From a virus: DNA of 64,000 bases. Under the pieces are notes generated by a model. It ran no database searches, had not been told where the DNA came from, and was given only the letters and a program-made list of their open reading frames with translations. The position numbers and the translations under genes are program-made. This document shows positions 7,155-14,459 of this stretch, one piece after another; the stretch's first letter is position 1, and the number at the start of each line of letters is the position of its first letter. Location of the stretch: positions 1 to 64,000 of the IMG/VR virus record IMGVR_UViG_3300042514_001858, one strand, 5' to 3'.

Positions 7155-7456
7155 AAGTCAAGTTTCATTTGATTGAGGTCTTCAGGTTTTGGTCTTACTG
7201 GAAAGTATTCTGTCGCATCATAAACCTCGTAGAACTTAGCGGTTTCTTGTGATGTTTTCCGAATAGAATTGGTATCCAAATCATCAGCCCATCCAAAATC
7301 GTCCCAATCACTTTCTTCAAGCGTTTCTTTGGCTACTTCGGAAATCAATCTACTATCTCTCGATGTAATCTCTTCGCCTTTTGGGACTTTGATATAGACC
7401 TCGGAGTAAGATTTTTTAATCACCTCCACAATATAGTAATCATGTTCTTCTTCCAT
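7151..7456 (-). CDS. Hypothetical acidic protein, 101 aa
   Basis: Acidic protein starting MEEEHDYYIVEVIKKSYSEV, then ETLEESDWDDFGWADDLDTN. The first 60 residues look like a small beta-sheet domain. No family recognised. It follows the tiny membrane protein gene at 7463-7561 by 6 nt. Confidence 0.55.
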   Translation of the reverse strand: MEEEHDYYIVEVIKKSYSEVYIKVPKGEEITSRDSRLISEVAKETLEESDWDDFGWADDLDTNSIRKTSQETAKFYEVYDATEYFPVRPKPEDLNQMKLDF

Positions 7457-7462
7457 ATTTTA

Positions 7463-7561
7463 TTATTTTTTGGGTTTATGTTCGTCACTTGCAGCTTTAC
7501 ATATAGCAATCACCGCAAGCAAAAAAAGACAGTAAAAGATGAATAGTATAGTATACCACAT
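7463..7561 (-). CDS. Tiny single-pass membrane protein, 32 aa
   Basis: ATG at 7561, TAA at 7463-7465. The product starts MWYTILFIFYCLFLLAVIAI and ends in a charged KAASDEHKPKK tail: one membrane helix and a short cytoplasmic tail. It fills what would otherwise be a 168-nt gap in a tightly packed operon. Function unknown. Confidence 0.45.
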   Translation of the reverse strand: MWYTILFIFYCLFLLAVIAICKAASDEHKPKK

Positions 7562-7624
7562 ATTTTTTTATTTTTGATTATCTACGTTTTTCGTTGTTTC
7601 GAATTTTGAGCGCAATGCTTCATA

Positions 7625-8065
7625 TTATTTGATTGTAATCATTTTCGGCCAATATAATACGTGTTTTGTTCCTGATTTACCAGACGACCCAATGGTGATA
7701 TGTAGTCCACGATAGCCATCGTTCTCCATGATATTAAGGTCTTTTTTCATATTGTCAATGGTTTCCGAATAAACTTTCAGATAAAACATAATAAATCCTT
7801 TGGTATATCCACCCCGAATCATATATGGATCATACTGAAAATCTACACGTTCTCCATCGTAATACACAGCACGTTGCCAATTGACATCTTTGTGAAATTT
7901 GGGATTGGTGATGGTGATGTGAGCATTATGTAAAGGACGTTGTAGGAGAATCCAATATTTTTTCGATAGATGCCAGTGGTAATAATCAATAATATCGGGA
8001 GAAGTCTCAACGACGATGCGTTGTTTATCTCTTTCTACTTTAATTACCCCACTGGCATTGATCAT
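7625..8065 (-). CDS. 2H phosphoesterase superfamily protein
   Basis: 146 residues with two H-x-T motifs, HITI at 49-52 and HITI at 122-125, 73 residues apart. Paired H-x-T/S motifs define 2H phosphoesterases, which open 2',3'-cyclic phosphates or hydrolyse cyclic and linear oligonucleotides. The size and spacing also suit phage Acb1-type anti-CBASS enzymes, which have the same motif pair; a role in RNA-end repair alongside the RNA ligases is equally possible. Start at 8065 is 11 nt after a CTAGATT element. Confidence 0.7.
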   Translation of the reverse strand: MINASGVIKVERDKQRIVVETSPDIIDYYHWHLSKKYWILLQRPLHNAHITITNPKFHKDVNWQRAVYYDGERVDFQYDPYMIRGGYTKGFIMFYLKVYSETIDNMKKDLNIMENDGYRGLHITIGSSGKSGTKHVLYWPKMITIK

Positions 8066-8076
8066 GCACCGATTGT

Positions 8077-8090
8077 AATCTAGTTTTTAA
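8077..8090 (-). promoter_or_regulatory. CTAGAAT-type early element for the 2H phosphoesterase gene
   Basis: Minus strand reads TTAAAAACTAGATT then ACA; 11 nt to ATG 8065. Confidence 0.55.
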
Positions 8091-8296
8091 TTTAATTCTT
8101 CCCACCGATTTTTAGCTGCTTTCAAACACTTAATAATTCTCTTCAATGTTTCAATATCTTTAATTTCGCCATCATTCGGCAATCCAGAGATAAGCACAAA
8201 ACATTTATTTTCTTTGACAAGTGTGACCTCAAAATTGATGAGTTTATTATCGTTATATGTTTTAAATACAATTTCTTCGCTAATTTCTTCTTCCAT
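8087..8296 (-). CDS. Hypothetical protein, 69 aa
   Basis: Small acidic protein (MEEEISEEIVFKTYNDNKLIN) with a beta-rich middle and a basic helical end (ETLKRIIKCLKAAKNRWEE). No family. It sits 2 nt downstream of the gene at 8299 and shares its transcript. Confidence 0.5.
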   Translation of the reverse strand: MEEEISEEIVFKTYNDNKLINFEVTLVKENKCFVLISGLPNDGEIKDIETLKRIIKCLKAAKNRWEELN

Positions 8297-8298
8297 AA

Positions 8299-8787
8299 TT
8301 AATTAATCCAATCGGGTTTATTACGCTTCCAAGCATGAATATGCTTCTTATCTAAAATAATATATTTTACGTATTTTTCAGTAGCTGACAGTGACTCGAA
8401 ATTTGGTATTTTCCGACACTCACAATCACCAGCAATGGCAATTGCAAAAGGTTTTAGATCGAAGTCATCAAATCCTAACAAGTGAGCATGATCTTCACAC
8501 CATTCCAATACTGCTTGAGACTTGTGAATCTTACCATAACGTGCTGTGTATTCATCGAAGATAGCATGAGCATGAGCAATCAACCATTGGAAGTTGTCCC
8601 AGCTTGCTCTTGTCCAAATAGATGAGGGATGCGAACGATGCGATGGTTTATAAGGAGCTTCGATACCTTGTTCATGATAAGCAGTACACAAAAGCTGAAC
8701 CGATTCTAAGCCTTGTTTAACACAATGTTTGTCCACTAACCATCTTGCAGATTGATCAGGGTCTAATGACGTGCTGAAGATATTCAT
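8299..8787 (-). CDS. Conserved phage protein, MNIF...DKH family (possible pyrimidine-dimer glycosylase relative)
   Basis: 162 residues with the ordered motifs MNIFSTSLDPDQSARWLVDK, HCVKQ, YKPSHRSHPSSIWTR, and FDEYTARYGKIHKS. Many T4-like and other phages have a protein with this order (N-terminal MNIF, DKH, HPxxxWxR, YTxRYGK.HK), often labelled as related to pyrimidine-dimer DNA glycosylases; activity is not proven. Start at 8787 is 11 nt after a CTAGAAT element that lies alone downstream of a terminator, so this gene begins a transcript. Confidence 0.65.
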   Translation of the reverse strand: MNIFSTSLDPDQSARWLVDKHCVKQGLESVQLLCTAYHEQGIEAPYKPSHRSHPSSIWTRASWDNFQWLIAHAHAIFDEYTARYGKIHKSQAVLEWCEDHAHLLGFDDFDLKPFAIAIAGDCECRKIPNFESLSATEKYVKYIILDKKHIHAWKRNKPDWIN

Positions 8788-8798
8788 GGGTGAATTGT

Positions 8799-8812
8799 AT
8801 TCTAGTTTTTAA
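8799..8812 (-). promoter_or_regulatory. Stand-alone CTAGAAT-type early element
   Basis: Minus strand reads TTAAAAACTAGAAT then ACA; 11 nt to ATG 8787. Unlike most copies no real upstream gene overlaps it: a terminator lies about 70 nt upstream, so it is the only visible initiation signal for this transcript. A 9-codon frame ending IKN-stop precedes it. Confidence 0.6.
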
Positions 8813-8882
8813 TGAGTGATACATCAGTCATAAATCGAGTTAATGTTGTATATACCACACATTATCCTTTCCATAGTGAATA

Positions 8883-8912
8883 AAAAATGCCCCATATTTC
8901 AGGGGCATTTTT
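8883..8912 (-). terminator. Rho-independent terminator
   Basis: Perfect 11-bp stem AAAAATGCCCC (8883-8893) with GGGGCATTTTT (8902-8912), 8-nt loop. It lies 9 nt past the stop of the gene at 8922-9185. The A/T-flanked stem could work on either strand. Confidence 0.85.
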
Positions 8913-8921
8913 AAGAGTGGA

Positions 8922-9185
8922 TTAGAACGAGCGGATACCGTTCATCCTAATCTCGGTTGCCAAGTCTCGAACATCAACACTTGCCCATTGTGTGGAGTGT
9001 TGGTTCTTAGAAATGGCAACATTAGCTCCTCCACCTAACAAATGGAACGAACCGTCTTTCAACTGCACCATCTGAACTGAAAAAATTTTCGGATGTTTGC
9101 GTTGATCTCGGCTACGAAGCCACTGTTTGTTTTTACGTTGGTTTCTAACTGTTGTTGTTTTTGTTGTTGTTTTATTGTTTTCCAT
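8922..9185 (-). CDS. Hypothetical basic protein, 87 aa, with its own sigma70-type promoter
   Basis: N-terminal 35 residues are rich in Thr, Lys, Arg and Gln (KTTTKTTTVRNQRKNKQW) and look disordered and nucleic-acid binding. The rest holds FSVQMVQLKDGSFHLLGGG and a short helical end. The gene has a strong TTGACA/TAATAT promoter and a perfect terminator, so it is a monocistronic unit likely read by host polymerase soon after infection. Such genes often encode host-takeover proteins, but no function can be read. Confidence 0.6.
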   Translation of the reverse strand: MENNKTTTKTTTVRNQRKNKQWLRSRDQRKHPKIFSVQMVQLKDGSFHLLGGGANVAISKNQHSTQWASVDVRDLATEIRMNGIRSF

Positions 9186-9194
9186 AACTTTTTT

Positions 9195-9222
9195 ATATTA
9201 CTATTGTTTTTTGTTTTGTCAA
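9195..9222 (-). promoter_or_regulatory. Sigma70-like promoter
   Basis: On the minus strand TTGACA (9217-9222), a 16-nt spacer, then TAATAT (9195-9200). The -10 box ends 9 nt before ATG 9185, so the 5' leader would be only about 3 nt. Confidence 0.65.
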
Positions 9223-9281
9223 GAAAAATTACCCATGTTTCACTATTTCGCCCTAAAAACAAAAAAATATCACAAATTTGT

Positions 9282-9287
9282 TAAATA
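9282..9287 (+). promoter_or_regulatory. Late-promoter-like TAAATA before the LAGLIDADG gene
   Basis: TAAATA, then CTGAT, then ATG at 9293: exactly 5 nt spacing. Confidence 0.55.
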
Positions 9288-9292
9288 CTGAT

Positions 9293-10207
9293 ATGGCTAT
9301 AAGATGGAGCGATGAAGATATTAATAATTTGATAAAATGGTATCCAGAATTTGGTGGTGAATATTGCGCGGAGAAATTAGAAAGAAAAATATCCACAATA
9401 AGATTAAAGGCTTCTAGATTGGGGTTGAGGGTGAAAAATTGTGATAGAACAAAGGTTTCTCAATTAAATACCGAAAGATTTTTAAAATTAAGACAAGATG
9501 TTTTCGATTCTCGAAAAGATTTCTTAAAAAAAGATAAAATAACTCCAGAACAAGCATATTCATTAGGGTTTTTATGGGGTGACGGTCATTTATCAACCCA
9601 AGGCGAAATGCTGTATATTACATTAGAAATAGCAACGGAAGATTTTACTGAAATATTTCCAATTTTGAAATCTTTAGAAATTGGAAAGAAGTGTTGGAAG
9701 ACATATAATAGAAAACGAGCAGAAACATGGAAAGAAACAACTCAGGCTGGTTTATATGACCCATATCTTGGAAAATTTTTAGAATTTTATGATTATAAGA
9801 ATAAGTCTGGTTGTGGTGCTGATAAAATAGTTTCATATATCCCAGAAAAATTACGACATTATTTTTTCAGAGGGTTATTTGATGCTGATGGAACTTTTCA
9901 TTTCAACGAAACGGCTAGTTCACACCGAGCTAGTATATCTTCGGTTTATGATCAAGACTGGAATTTTGTTTTAAATTTTTATAAATCAATTAGTGTTGAT
10001 CATGTGGCTACAATTAGTAGAAATATATCAGCAAATGGATATAAATACTCAAACATTTTTATACATAGGCAGAAATATTTAAATGTTCTTTATGAAAATA
10101 TTTTTGCATCATACACACAAGATAAAATAGGATTGGGTAGAAAACATGAAATTATAAAAGAAATATACGACAACCCGAAACATATAAAATTATTAAAAGA
10201 TCGTTAA
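9293..10207 (+). CDS. Free-standing LAGLIDADG homing endonuclease
   Basis: 304 residues. Two LAGLIDADG helices are present: LGFLWGDGHL at 91-100 and FFRGLFDADG at 191-200, each with the catalytic acidic residue. The N-terminal 47 residues (WSDEDINNLIKWYPEFGGEY, then STIRLKASRLGLR) look like a GcrA/Myb-like helix-turn-helix that would add DNA contact. No intein splicing blocks are seen, so this is a stand-alone homing gene. It lies on the plus strand inside the minus-strand early region, and its stop directly abuts the convergent metallophosphoesterase stop. Confidence 0.85.
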   Translation: MAIRWSDEDINNLIKWYPEFGGEYCAEKLERKISTIRLKASRLGLRVKNCDRTKVSQLNTERFLKLRQDVFDSRKDFLKKDKITPEQAYSLGFLWGDGHLSTQGEMLYITLEIATEDFTEIFPILKSLEIGKKCWKTYNRKRAETWKETTQAGLYDPYLGKFLEFYDYKNKSGCGADKIVSYIPEKLRHYFFRGLFDADGTFHFNETASSHRASISSVYDQDWNFVLNFYKSISVDHVATISRNISANGYKYSNIFIHRQKYLNVLYENIFASYTQDKIGLGRKHEIIKEIYDNPKHIKLLKDR

Positions 10208-10861
10208 TTATCTAACATGATCAGTCACATAAATCTCTTTGGTTGACATAATATCTCTAATTTCTTCAAAACTCCATATATCTTTTTTCCAATCCCAAGA
10301 GCAATCTAAATATTTTCCCATTTGGAAGTTTGGATTTCTCGTTTTATCATTATTATGGCTATGACCATGTAAATGCCACGAACCTCTGGAACATTGGTTA
10401 TGCGTTCTCAATGGGAAATGATTTAAAACAATTCTAATTTTTCCAACCTGAATTTCTTGATGGTTCCCCATAAAAGTTAAATTATTCAACCTGAGTGGAT
10501 ACACTTCAATGTCAGATTTACCATATTGATCCATTACGGCATTTTTATAGATACGATACATTTGTGATTCATGATTCCCAAAAAGAACCATAACATTCTG
10601 ACACATGATATTATTCCACCAATTTAACACTTGATTATCTGTTGCTGACAAAAAGCTATCGCCAATCACCCATAAAAAATCATCTTCTTTAACTCTCGCA
10701 TTGATTTTGCTCACCACATCATCCACAGATTCTTGAGGGGAATTATAACCTCTCATTTTCCAAATGGGAATGTCCCATTTCGGATCGTGGTAATTATGCC
10801 AATCGCTTGAAAAAAAGATTTTGTTTCTATCTTCCCATTTGTGTTTGATATTTTTATTCAC
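10208..10861 (-). CDS. Metallophosphoesterase
   Basis: About 217 residues. Calcineurin-like metal motifs in order: SSDWHNYHD, IGDSF, FGNHES, LNHFPLR and LHGHSH. This fold hydrolyses phosphomono- or phosphodiesters; the substrate is unknown. I prefer the GTG at 10861, which overlaps the upstream gene by only 8 nt. An ATG at 10921 would overlap it by 68 nt and add a basic tail, so the N terminus is uncertain. Confidence 0.8.
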   Translation of the reverse strand: MNKNIKHKWEDRNKIFFSSDWHNYHDPKWDIPIWKMRGYNSPQESVDDVVSKINARVKEDDFLWVIGDSFLSATDNQVLNWWNNIMCQNVMVLFGNHESQMYRIYKNAVMDQYGKSDIEVYPLRLNNLTFMGNHQEIQVGKIRIVLNHFPLRTHNQCSRGSWHLHGHSHNNDKTRNPNFQMGKYLDCSWDWKKDIWSFEEIRDIMSTKEIYVTDHVR

Positions 10862-11108
10862 TTTGTTTAATTTTTTCAATAATATCATCAATACCTTGAA
10901 TGATTTCAAAGGTATCACCATCTTCCACTACCAAACATGGAACATTACGAATACCATGTTTTTTGAACCATTCAATGTTTTGTGGATCATTGTAATTTTT
11001 AATTTCCACAGTTAATTCCAATTTCTCCAGTCTTGCTTTAAGCAAGTGACATGGACCGCAAGTTGCACTCGTAGCCAATATAAAATTTTTATTTATTTTT
11101 TCCAACAT
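10854..11108 (-). CDS. Thioredoxin/glutaredoxin-like protein
   Basis: 84 residues with the redox motif CGPC at 17-20 and the cis-proline VPCL at 56-59, on a minimal thioredoxin fold. Phages use such proteins (T4 NrdC type) to reduce ribonucleotide reductase or to redirect host redox pools. No ribonucleotide reductase gene lies in this window. It overlaps the downstream metallophosphoesterase start by 8 nt. Confidence 0.85.
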   Translation of the reverse strand: MLEKINKNFILATSATCGPCHLLKARLEKLELTVEIKNYNDPQNIEWFKKHGIRNVPCLVVEDGDTFEIIQGIDDIIEKIKQSE

Positions 11109-11117
11109 ATTTTTTGG

Positions 11118-12245
11118 TTAATTTTTGTGTTCCAATTCTAAGATTTTCTCCATTGCTTTGCGCACGATTTTATCATCAATGTCACGCTTGTCAAGCAAAA
11201 TAAATGCAATCGGAGTCTTCCAATCGCGAAACTCTTCCTGAATCGCCATTGCTTGTTCTTTGCGAGTTTCATAATTCCGAATAAAAGGAATTCGCTCATT
11301 CATATTATCTACACACTTTACGAATTTAGTATAGGCATCGGTAATCAATTTAGCCTCGTCTTTGATTTTCTCTGCTACTTCGAAGTCGATGTGATTGACA
11401 GTATAGTTATAAAAATCTTGATAATCAATGAATCTTGGAGATTCTAAAAAGAATTCTAAAACATGAGAAGTGCTACGCAATCCAGTTGCCAATCGGTGAA
11501 CAGAACAATACCAACTGCCCTTTGCCTTGCGCATTTTTCCAGATTCAGAGTATAAAACAACACCCTCTTTACCTACCCACATTTCAACATCTTCAAGACA
11601 TTCTTGAATAGAGTCGTAGGAATATTTTGCAGGTCTGTCGATTTCAAGAGTGATAGCCAACTGATCTAAATATTCTTGTGTCGCCATCCATCCAGAATCT
11701 TTTTTAATTATTCCAATCAAAGACAATTTCGGTTCGGGAAAACCACCAATAACAATCACATTGCTATTAGTTTGCCACTCACATAAAAATGTAAATTCAG
11801 AATTACTCTCAACGTCTTTGATAAATTCAAAAAACTTTTTATATTTTTTGATTAAAAAATCAATCTCATGACCATTAGGCATTTGTCTCGCATCTGCTGT
11901 GCCTCTAGTTCTGTGCAATAGATTGCCCTTGTATTGATCACAAATAAGCAAGCTACCATCTAATTTCTCGTAAGCGACAAAAGGTTCATCCAGAGGAAAT
12001 TTATCCAAATCTGGCTGCTCCGTATAATTGAAAAACTTTGAGAACGAACGCGATACGATAAAATTATCAGAGACGCGAACGATCATCGAACGAAATTTCA
12101 TTGTATCTTCCGTCCACTTCACTCCGATTTCTTTCGGCGTAATGAGCCAACATTCGTCACCAGCGATGACGCAATCTTTGTAATTAAATTCTTCTTTGTC
12201 TGGTAGTTTCATATTAATAGCTGACTTTTCCAAGTCGATCTTCAA
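11118..12245 (-). CDS. rnlA: RNA ligase 1 family protein
   Basis: 375 residues, close to T4 Rnl1 (374). Catalytic EKLDGS has Lys at 94. Other nucleotidyltransferase motifs are FLCEWQ (III-like), GKEGVVLY (IV) and MRKAKGSWY (V). Rnl1 enzymes join 3'-OH and 5'-phosphate RNA ends and repair tRNAs cut by host anticodon nucleases. A kinase-like gene (17484-17888) and a 2H phosphoesterase could supply matching end-processing. Symbol given by analogy. Confidence 0.85.
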   Translation of the reverse strand: MKIDLEKSAINMKLPDKEEFNYKDCVIAGDECWLITPKEIGVKWTEDTMKFRSMIVRVSDNFIVSRSFSKFFNYTEQPDLDKFPLDEPFVAYEKLDGSLLICDQYKGNLLHRTRGTADARQMPNGHEIDFLIKKYKKFFEFIKDVESNSEFTFLCEWQTNSNVIVIGGFPEPKLSLIGIIKKDSGWMATQEYLDQLAITLEIDRPAKYSYDSIQECLEDVEMWVGKEGVVLYSESGKMRKAKGSWYCSVHRLATGLRSTSHVLEFFLESPRFIDYQDFYNYTVNHIDFEVAEKIKDEAKLITDAYTKFVKCVDNMNERIPFIRNYETRKEQAMAIQEEFRDWKTPIAFILLDKRDIDDKIVRKAMEKILELEHKN

Positions 12246-12606
12246 TTGATTTGCCGCGAGTTTTTCCGTTGATTAAAACGAACTTCTTTTTATTTTTACC
12301 ATACCAACGCTCCTCATCTTCTTTTGTTTGCAAACATTGATTCGGCAATTCCCACTGTCTATCTTTTAATCTTTCTTTTATAACCTCTTCGATTTGAATC
12401 TGCGCCTCTTCAGGGATTTCCCATTTTTGGTTACGCTCCTTCCAAGCCATCTCGATACTCCAACGAATAAAGTCCTCTGATTCTTTGACAAACTCTTGTT
12501 CGCAAAGTTGAATATTCATCCAATCATCAACATACCCATTCCACATTTTGATTTCGGGATTGCCTTTGATTTTTTGAAGCTGTTCAATTAATTGATTTTT
12601 TTTCAT
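12214..12606 (-). CDS. Hypothetical protein, 130 aa, helical and charged
   Basis: Lys/Glu/Trp-rich protein starting MKKNQLIEQLQKIKGNPEIK and ending with a basic tail (GKNKKKFVLINGKTRGKS). It overlaps the RNA ligase start by 32 nt. The N terminus resembles the short helix found in several small phage proteins of this window (compare MKTKELIEELNKLDPEGNCE at 20590). No function recognised. Confidence 0.55.
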   Translation of the reverse strand: MKKNQLIEQLQKIKGNPEIKMWNGYVDDWMNIQLCEQEFVKESEDFIRWSIEMAWKERNQKWEIPEEAQIQIEEVIKERLKDRQWELPNQCLQTKEDEERWYGKNKKKFVLINGKTRGKSIEDRLGKVSY

Positions 12607-12609
12607 AAT

Positions 12610-12948
12610 TTAAACATAGTCTTCTACTTTGTATAAGCTATTATCAGTTGTAACGTAAGTCACGCCATTCCGCTCTTCCACATTCCGAACAATCGAGCTA
12701 TGGAAAACGCCACGCATTTCAACCAATGCTCCTGTAACGTCAGATCGGAAAAATCGATCCATGAGAATCGGAGAATCACATTTAATTTCACCGATTAATT
12801 CACCGACCATTTCATAAGAAATTGGTGGTGATTTTCCCTCGTAAATAGAGAACCAACCGTTTTCCTGATCTTTACGATATTCTTCGATTGTTTGCGCTTG
12901 AAGCACAAGACTGTCGGGATTTATGTCTATTTTCGTTAATCTTTTCAT
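12610..12948 (-). CDS. Hypothetical protein, 112 aa
   Basis: Soluble, acidic protein starting MKRLTKIDINPDSLVLQAQT; the C-terminal half is beta-rich (GALVEMRGVFHSSIVRNVEE, then VTYVTTDNSLYKVEDYV). No family. Start is 11 nt after a CTAGATT element. Confidence 0.6.
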   Translation of the reverse strand: MKRLTKIDINPDSLVLQAQTIEEYRKDQENGWFSIYEGKSPPISYEMVGELIGEIKCDSPILMDRFFRSDVTGALVEMRGVFHSSIVRNVEERNGVTYVTTDNSLYKVEDYV

Positions 12949-12959
12949 GCTATTATTGT

Positions 12960-12973
12960 AATCTAGTTTTTAT
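12960..12973 (-). promoter_or_regulatory. CTAGAAT-type early element for the gene at 12610
   Basis: Minus strand reads AAAAACTAGATT then ACA; 11 nt to ATG 12948. Confidence 0.55.
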
Positions 12974-12986
12974 CTTTCTTCAATAC

Positions 12987-13454
12987 TCATACTCCACGAC
13001 TTTTCAAAATGTATTCAATTACTTTCTTTGTCTCTGCTTGAATATGTTTAACATCTTTCAAAATATTCTGTAGATGATCGGTATCGCAATTCTTTAGGAG
13101 AACGTATTTCAGAGGTGATTTACCATCTTTACCATAAGTCCCCCAAATAAAATTATCCATTTTCTCTTCGATGCTATCACAATTTGGACGTTCTTCAGGT
13201 GGTAGGATTCTACCTTGTTTCACATCCCAAACACCATTGATTTCTTTTCGATTATATTTGTTATAAATTTCTGCGAAATCAGCATTAAATTCGAACCAGA
13301 CTGTCTCACCATCAAAAGAAAAGCGATTATAACCTCCATAAAAATTCGTATGAGGTTGACCACCATCGCACATCATGTCGCCATGAGTAACGTAATGATA
13401 ATGGTGAAGCGATGCGATGAATTTCTCACCATCTGTTTTTCCTAAAAGTTTCAT
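12987..13454 (-). CDS. Hypothetical protein, 155 aa
   Basis: Has a striking His/Tyr/Gly-rich block (LHHYHYVTHGDMMCDGGQPH) near residues 16-35 that could bind metal, then a beta-rich middle (FSFDGETVWFEFNADF) and a helical C terminus. I do not recognise the family. Its start is 11 nt after a degenerate copy of the early element (CTAAGGT). Confidence 0.6.
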   Translation of the reverse strand: MKLLGKTDGEKFIASLHHYHYVTHGDMMCDGGQPHTNFYGGYNRFSFDGETVWFEFNADFAEIYNKYNRKEINGVWDVKQGRILPPEERPNCDSIEEKMDNFIWGTYGKDGKSPLKYVLLKNCDTDHLQNILKDVKHIQAETKKVIEYILKSRGV

Positions 13455-13465
13455 GATTATAGTAT

Positions 13466-13479
13466 ACCTTAGTTTTTAT
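13466..13479 (-). promoter_or_regulatory. Degenerate CTAGAAT-type element for the gene at 12987
   Basis: Minus strand reads AAAAACTAAGGT then ATAC; 11 nt to ATG 13454. The spacing is conserved although the hexamer differs. Confidence 0.45.
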
Positions 13480-13700
13480 TTTTTCACATTAAATTTAAGT
13501 TCATTATTAGTAGCTGGTCTTGTTCTTATAATAGGTATAATTACAAAATTTGGCACTTTTTTCAAAACATCAGGCATTTCTACAATCTCCACAGGAACTT
13601 TGTCGCAGCTAGGTATCACGCCTTTAGAAGAATATTCGACTGGTTTGACAGTATCGAATTTTTCTGAGAAAATACTCCACAGTAAGATTAATAATTTCAT
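13476..13700 (-). CDS. Small exported or membrane-anchored protein, 74 aa
   Basis: ATG at 13700 overlaps the TGA of the PEP-CTERM gene (ATGA), so the two are translationally coupled. It starts MKLLILLWSIF, a short hydrophobic stretch, and then holds a proline/valine-rich segment. It has one Cys (PSCDKVPVE) echoing the PSCVTIPEPS of its partner. A longer upstream frame exists but would run through the partner gene. Function unknown; probably acts with the PEP-CTERM protein. Confidence 0.5.
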   Translation of the reverse strand: MKLLILLWSIFSEKFDTVKPVEYSSKGVIPSCDKVPVEIVEMPDVLKKVPNFVIIPIIRTRPATNNELKFNVKK

Positions 13701-14179
13701 CGTTTGCGGCGTAATAATAACAACATACCTAAGAATGAAAGACCAACAACAGAAGGTTCTGGAATTGTTACACAAGAAGGTACGTATTCCTTTGCAAATG
13801 TCTCTGTCCTTGCGTATTTAACAGCGACATCACCAATCTCTGGAGCATTGGGGCTATCAAAAGTAAACCATAATTGCTTATCGTTGTTATCGTCCTCAAT
13901 ACTATCGAATTTAAAAAATCTATCTCCCAATTCTTCAGTGAAGCGTATGTTCGATCTAGCGTTAAGAATTTTTGCATCCTCACAAAAGAAAATTTCAAAG
14001 TTAGAAATATCGTAAGTAGTAAATAGCTCAGGTGTGATATTGTAGCTATATGTGTATAGTCCAATCCCATTATAAACTACGCTTGATGATACGTATGTGT
14101 CATCGTAAGTAGTTGTGACTCTAGCATTTGCGGCATTTGTCGCGATTAATAAGCTTAGTAATAGTAATTTTAATTTCAT
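13697..14179 (-). CDS. PEP-CTERM sorting-signal protein
   Basis: 160 residues. N-terminal signal peptide (MKLKLLLLSLLIATNAANA, likely cut after ANA). The C terminus has the full PEP-CTERM layout: IPEPS near residue 139, a hydrophobic helix (VGLSFLGMLLLL) and a terminal RRKR. In bacteria this tripartite tail is recognised by exosortase, which cuts at PEP and places the protein at the cell surface. The body is Thr/Tyr/Asp-rich with beta-strand character and Cys residues. It appears to use host exosortase, which would limit hosts to exosortase-bearing phyla. Confidence 0.85.
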   Translation of the reverse strand: MKLKLLLLSLLIATNAANARVTTTYDDTYVSSSVVYNGIGLYTYSYNITPELFTTYDISNFEIFFCEDAKILNARSNIRFTEELGDRFFKFDSIEDDNNDKQLWFTFDSPNAPEIGDVAVKYARTETFAKEYVPSCVTIPEPSVVGLSFLGMLLLLRRKR

Positions 14180-14219
14180 TTTAATATTTGTTCTTTTATT
14201 TATTTATTTGTTTCCTGCT

Positions 14220-14447
14220 TTAATAAGTTTCATTGTTTTGTTTGTTAAATTCATCTAATGCCATCCATCCTGCTTTGTTTATTTGATGTGGTAATTCATT
14301 TACCTTTTTCAAAAGCATTGTCATTGTAGTATCGTCATCATGCTCTCCTTCTGCTCTCTTGGCACACCAGTGTGACAAATTGTGCAGAGCTTCAATAAGA
14401 CGAGCGTGTCTTGCTGTGTAAAGTGTTTTGTCTTGCTCGAAGGACAT
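14220..14447 (-). CDS. Hypothetical protein, 75 aa
   Basis: Helical, His-rich protein (TARHARLIEALHNLSHWCAK, then GEHDDDTTMTMLLKKVNELP). No family recognised. It lies upstream of the PEP-CTERM gene on the same strand. Confidence 0.5.
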   Translation of the reverse strand: MSFEQDKTLYTARHARLIEALHNLSHWCAKRAEGEHDDDTTMTMLLKKVNELPHQINKAGWMALDEFNKQNNETY

Positions 14448-14459
14448 AATATTTAAAAT

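Noticed and set aside
7582-7623. 13-codon frame MKHCAQNSKQRKT
   Set aside because: Too short and without family or coupling to judge.
8813-8839. Nine-codon peptide MTDVSLIKN before the stand-alone early element
   Set aside because: Its IKN-stop is a by-product of the TTAAAAACTAG motif; no evidence of translation.
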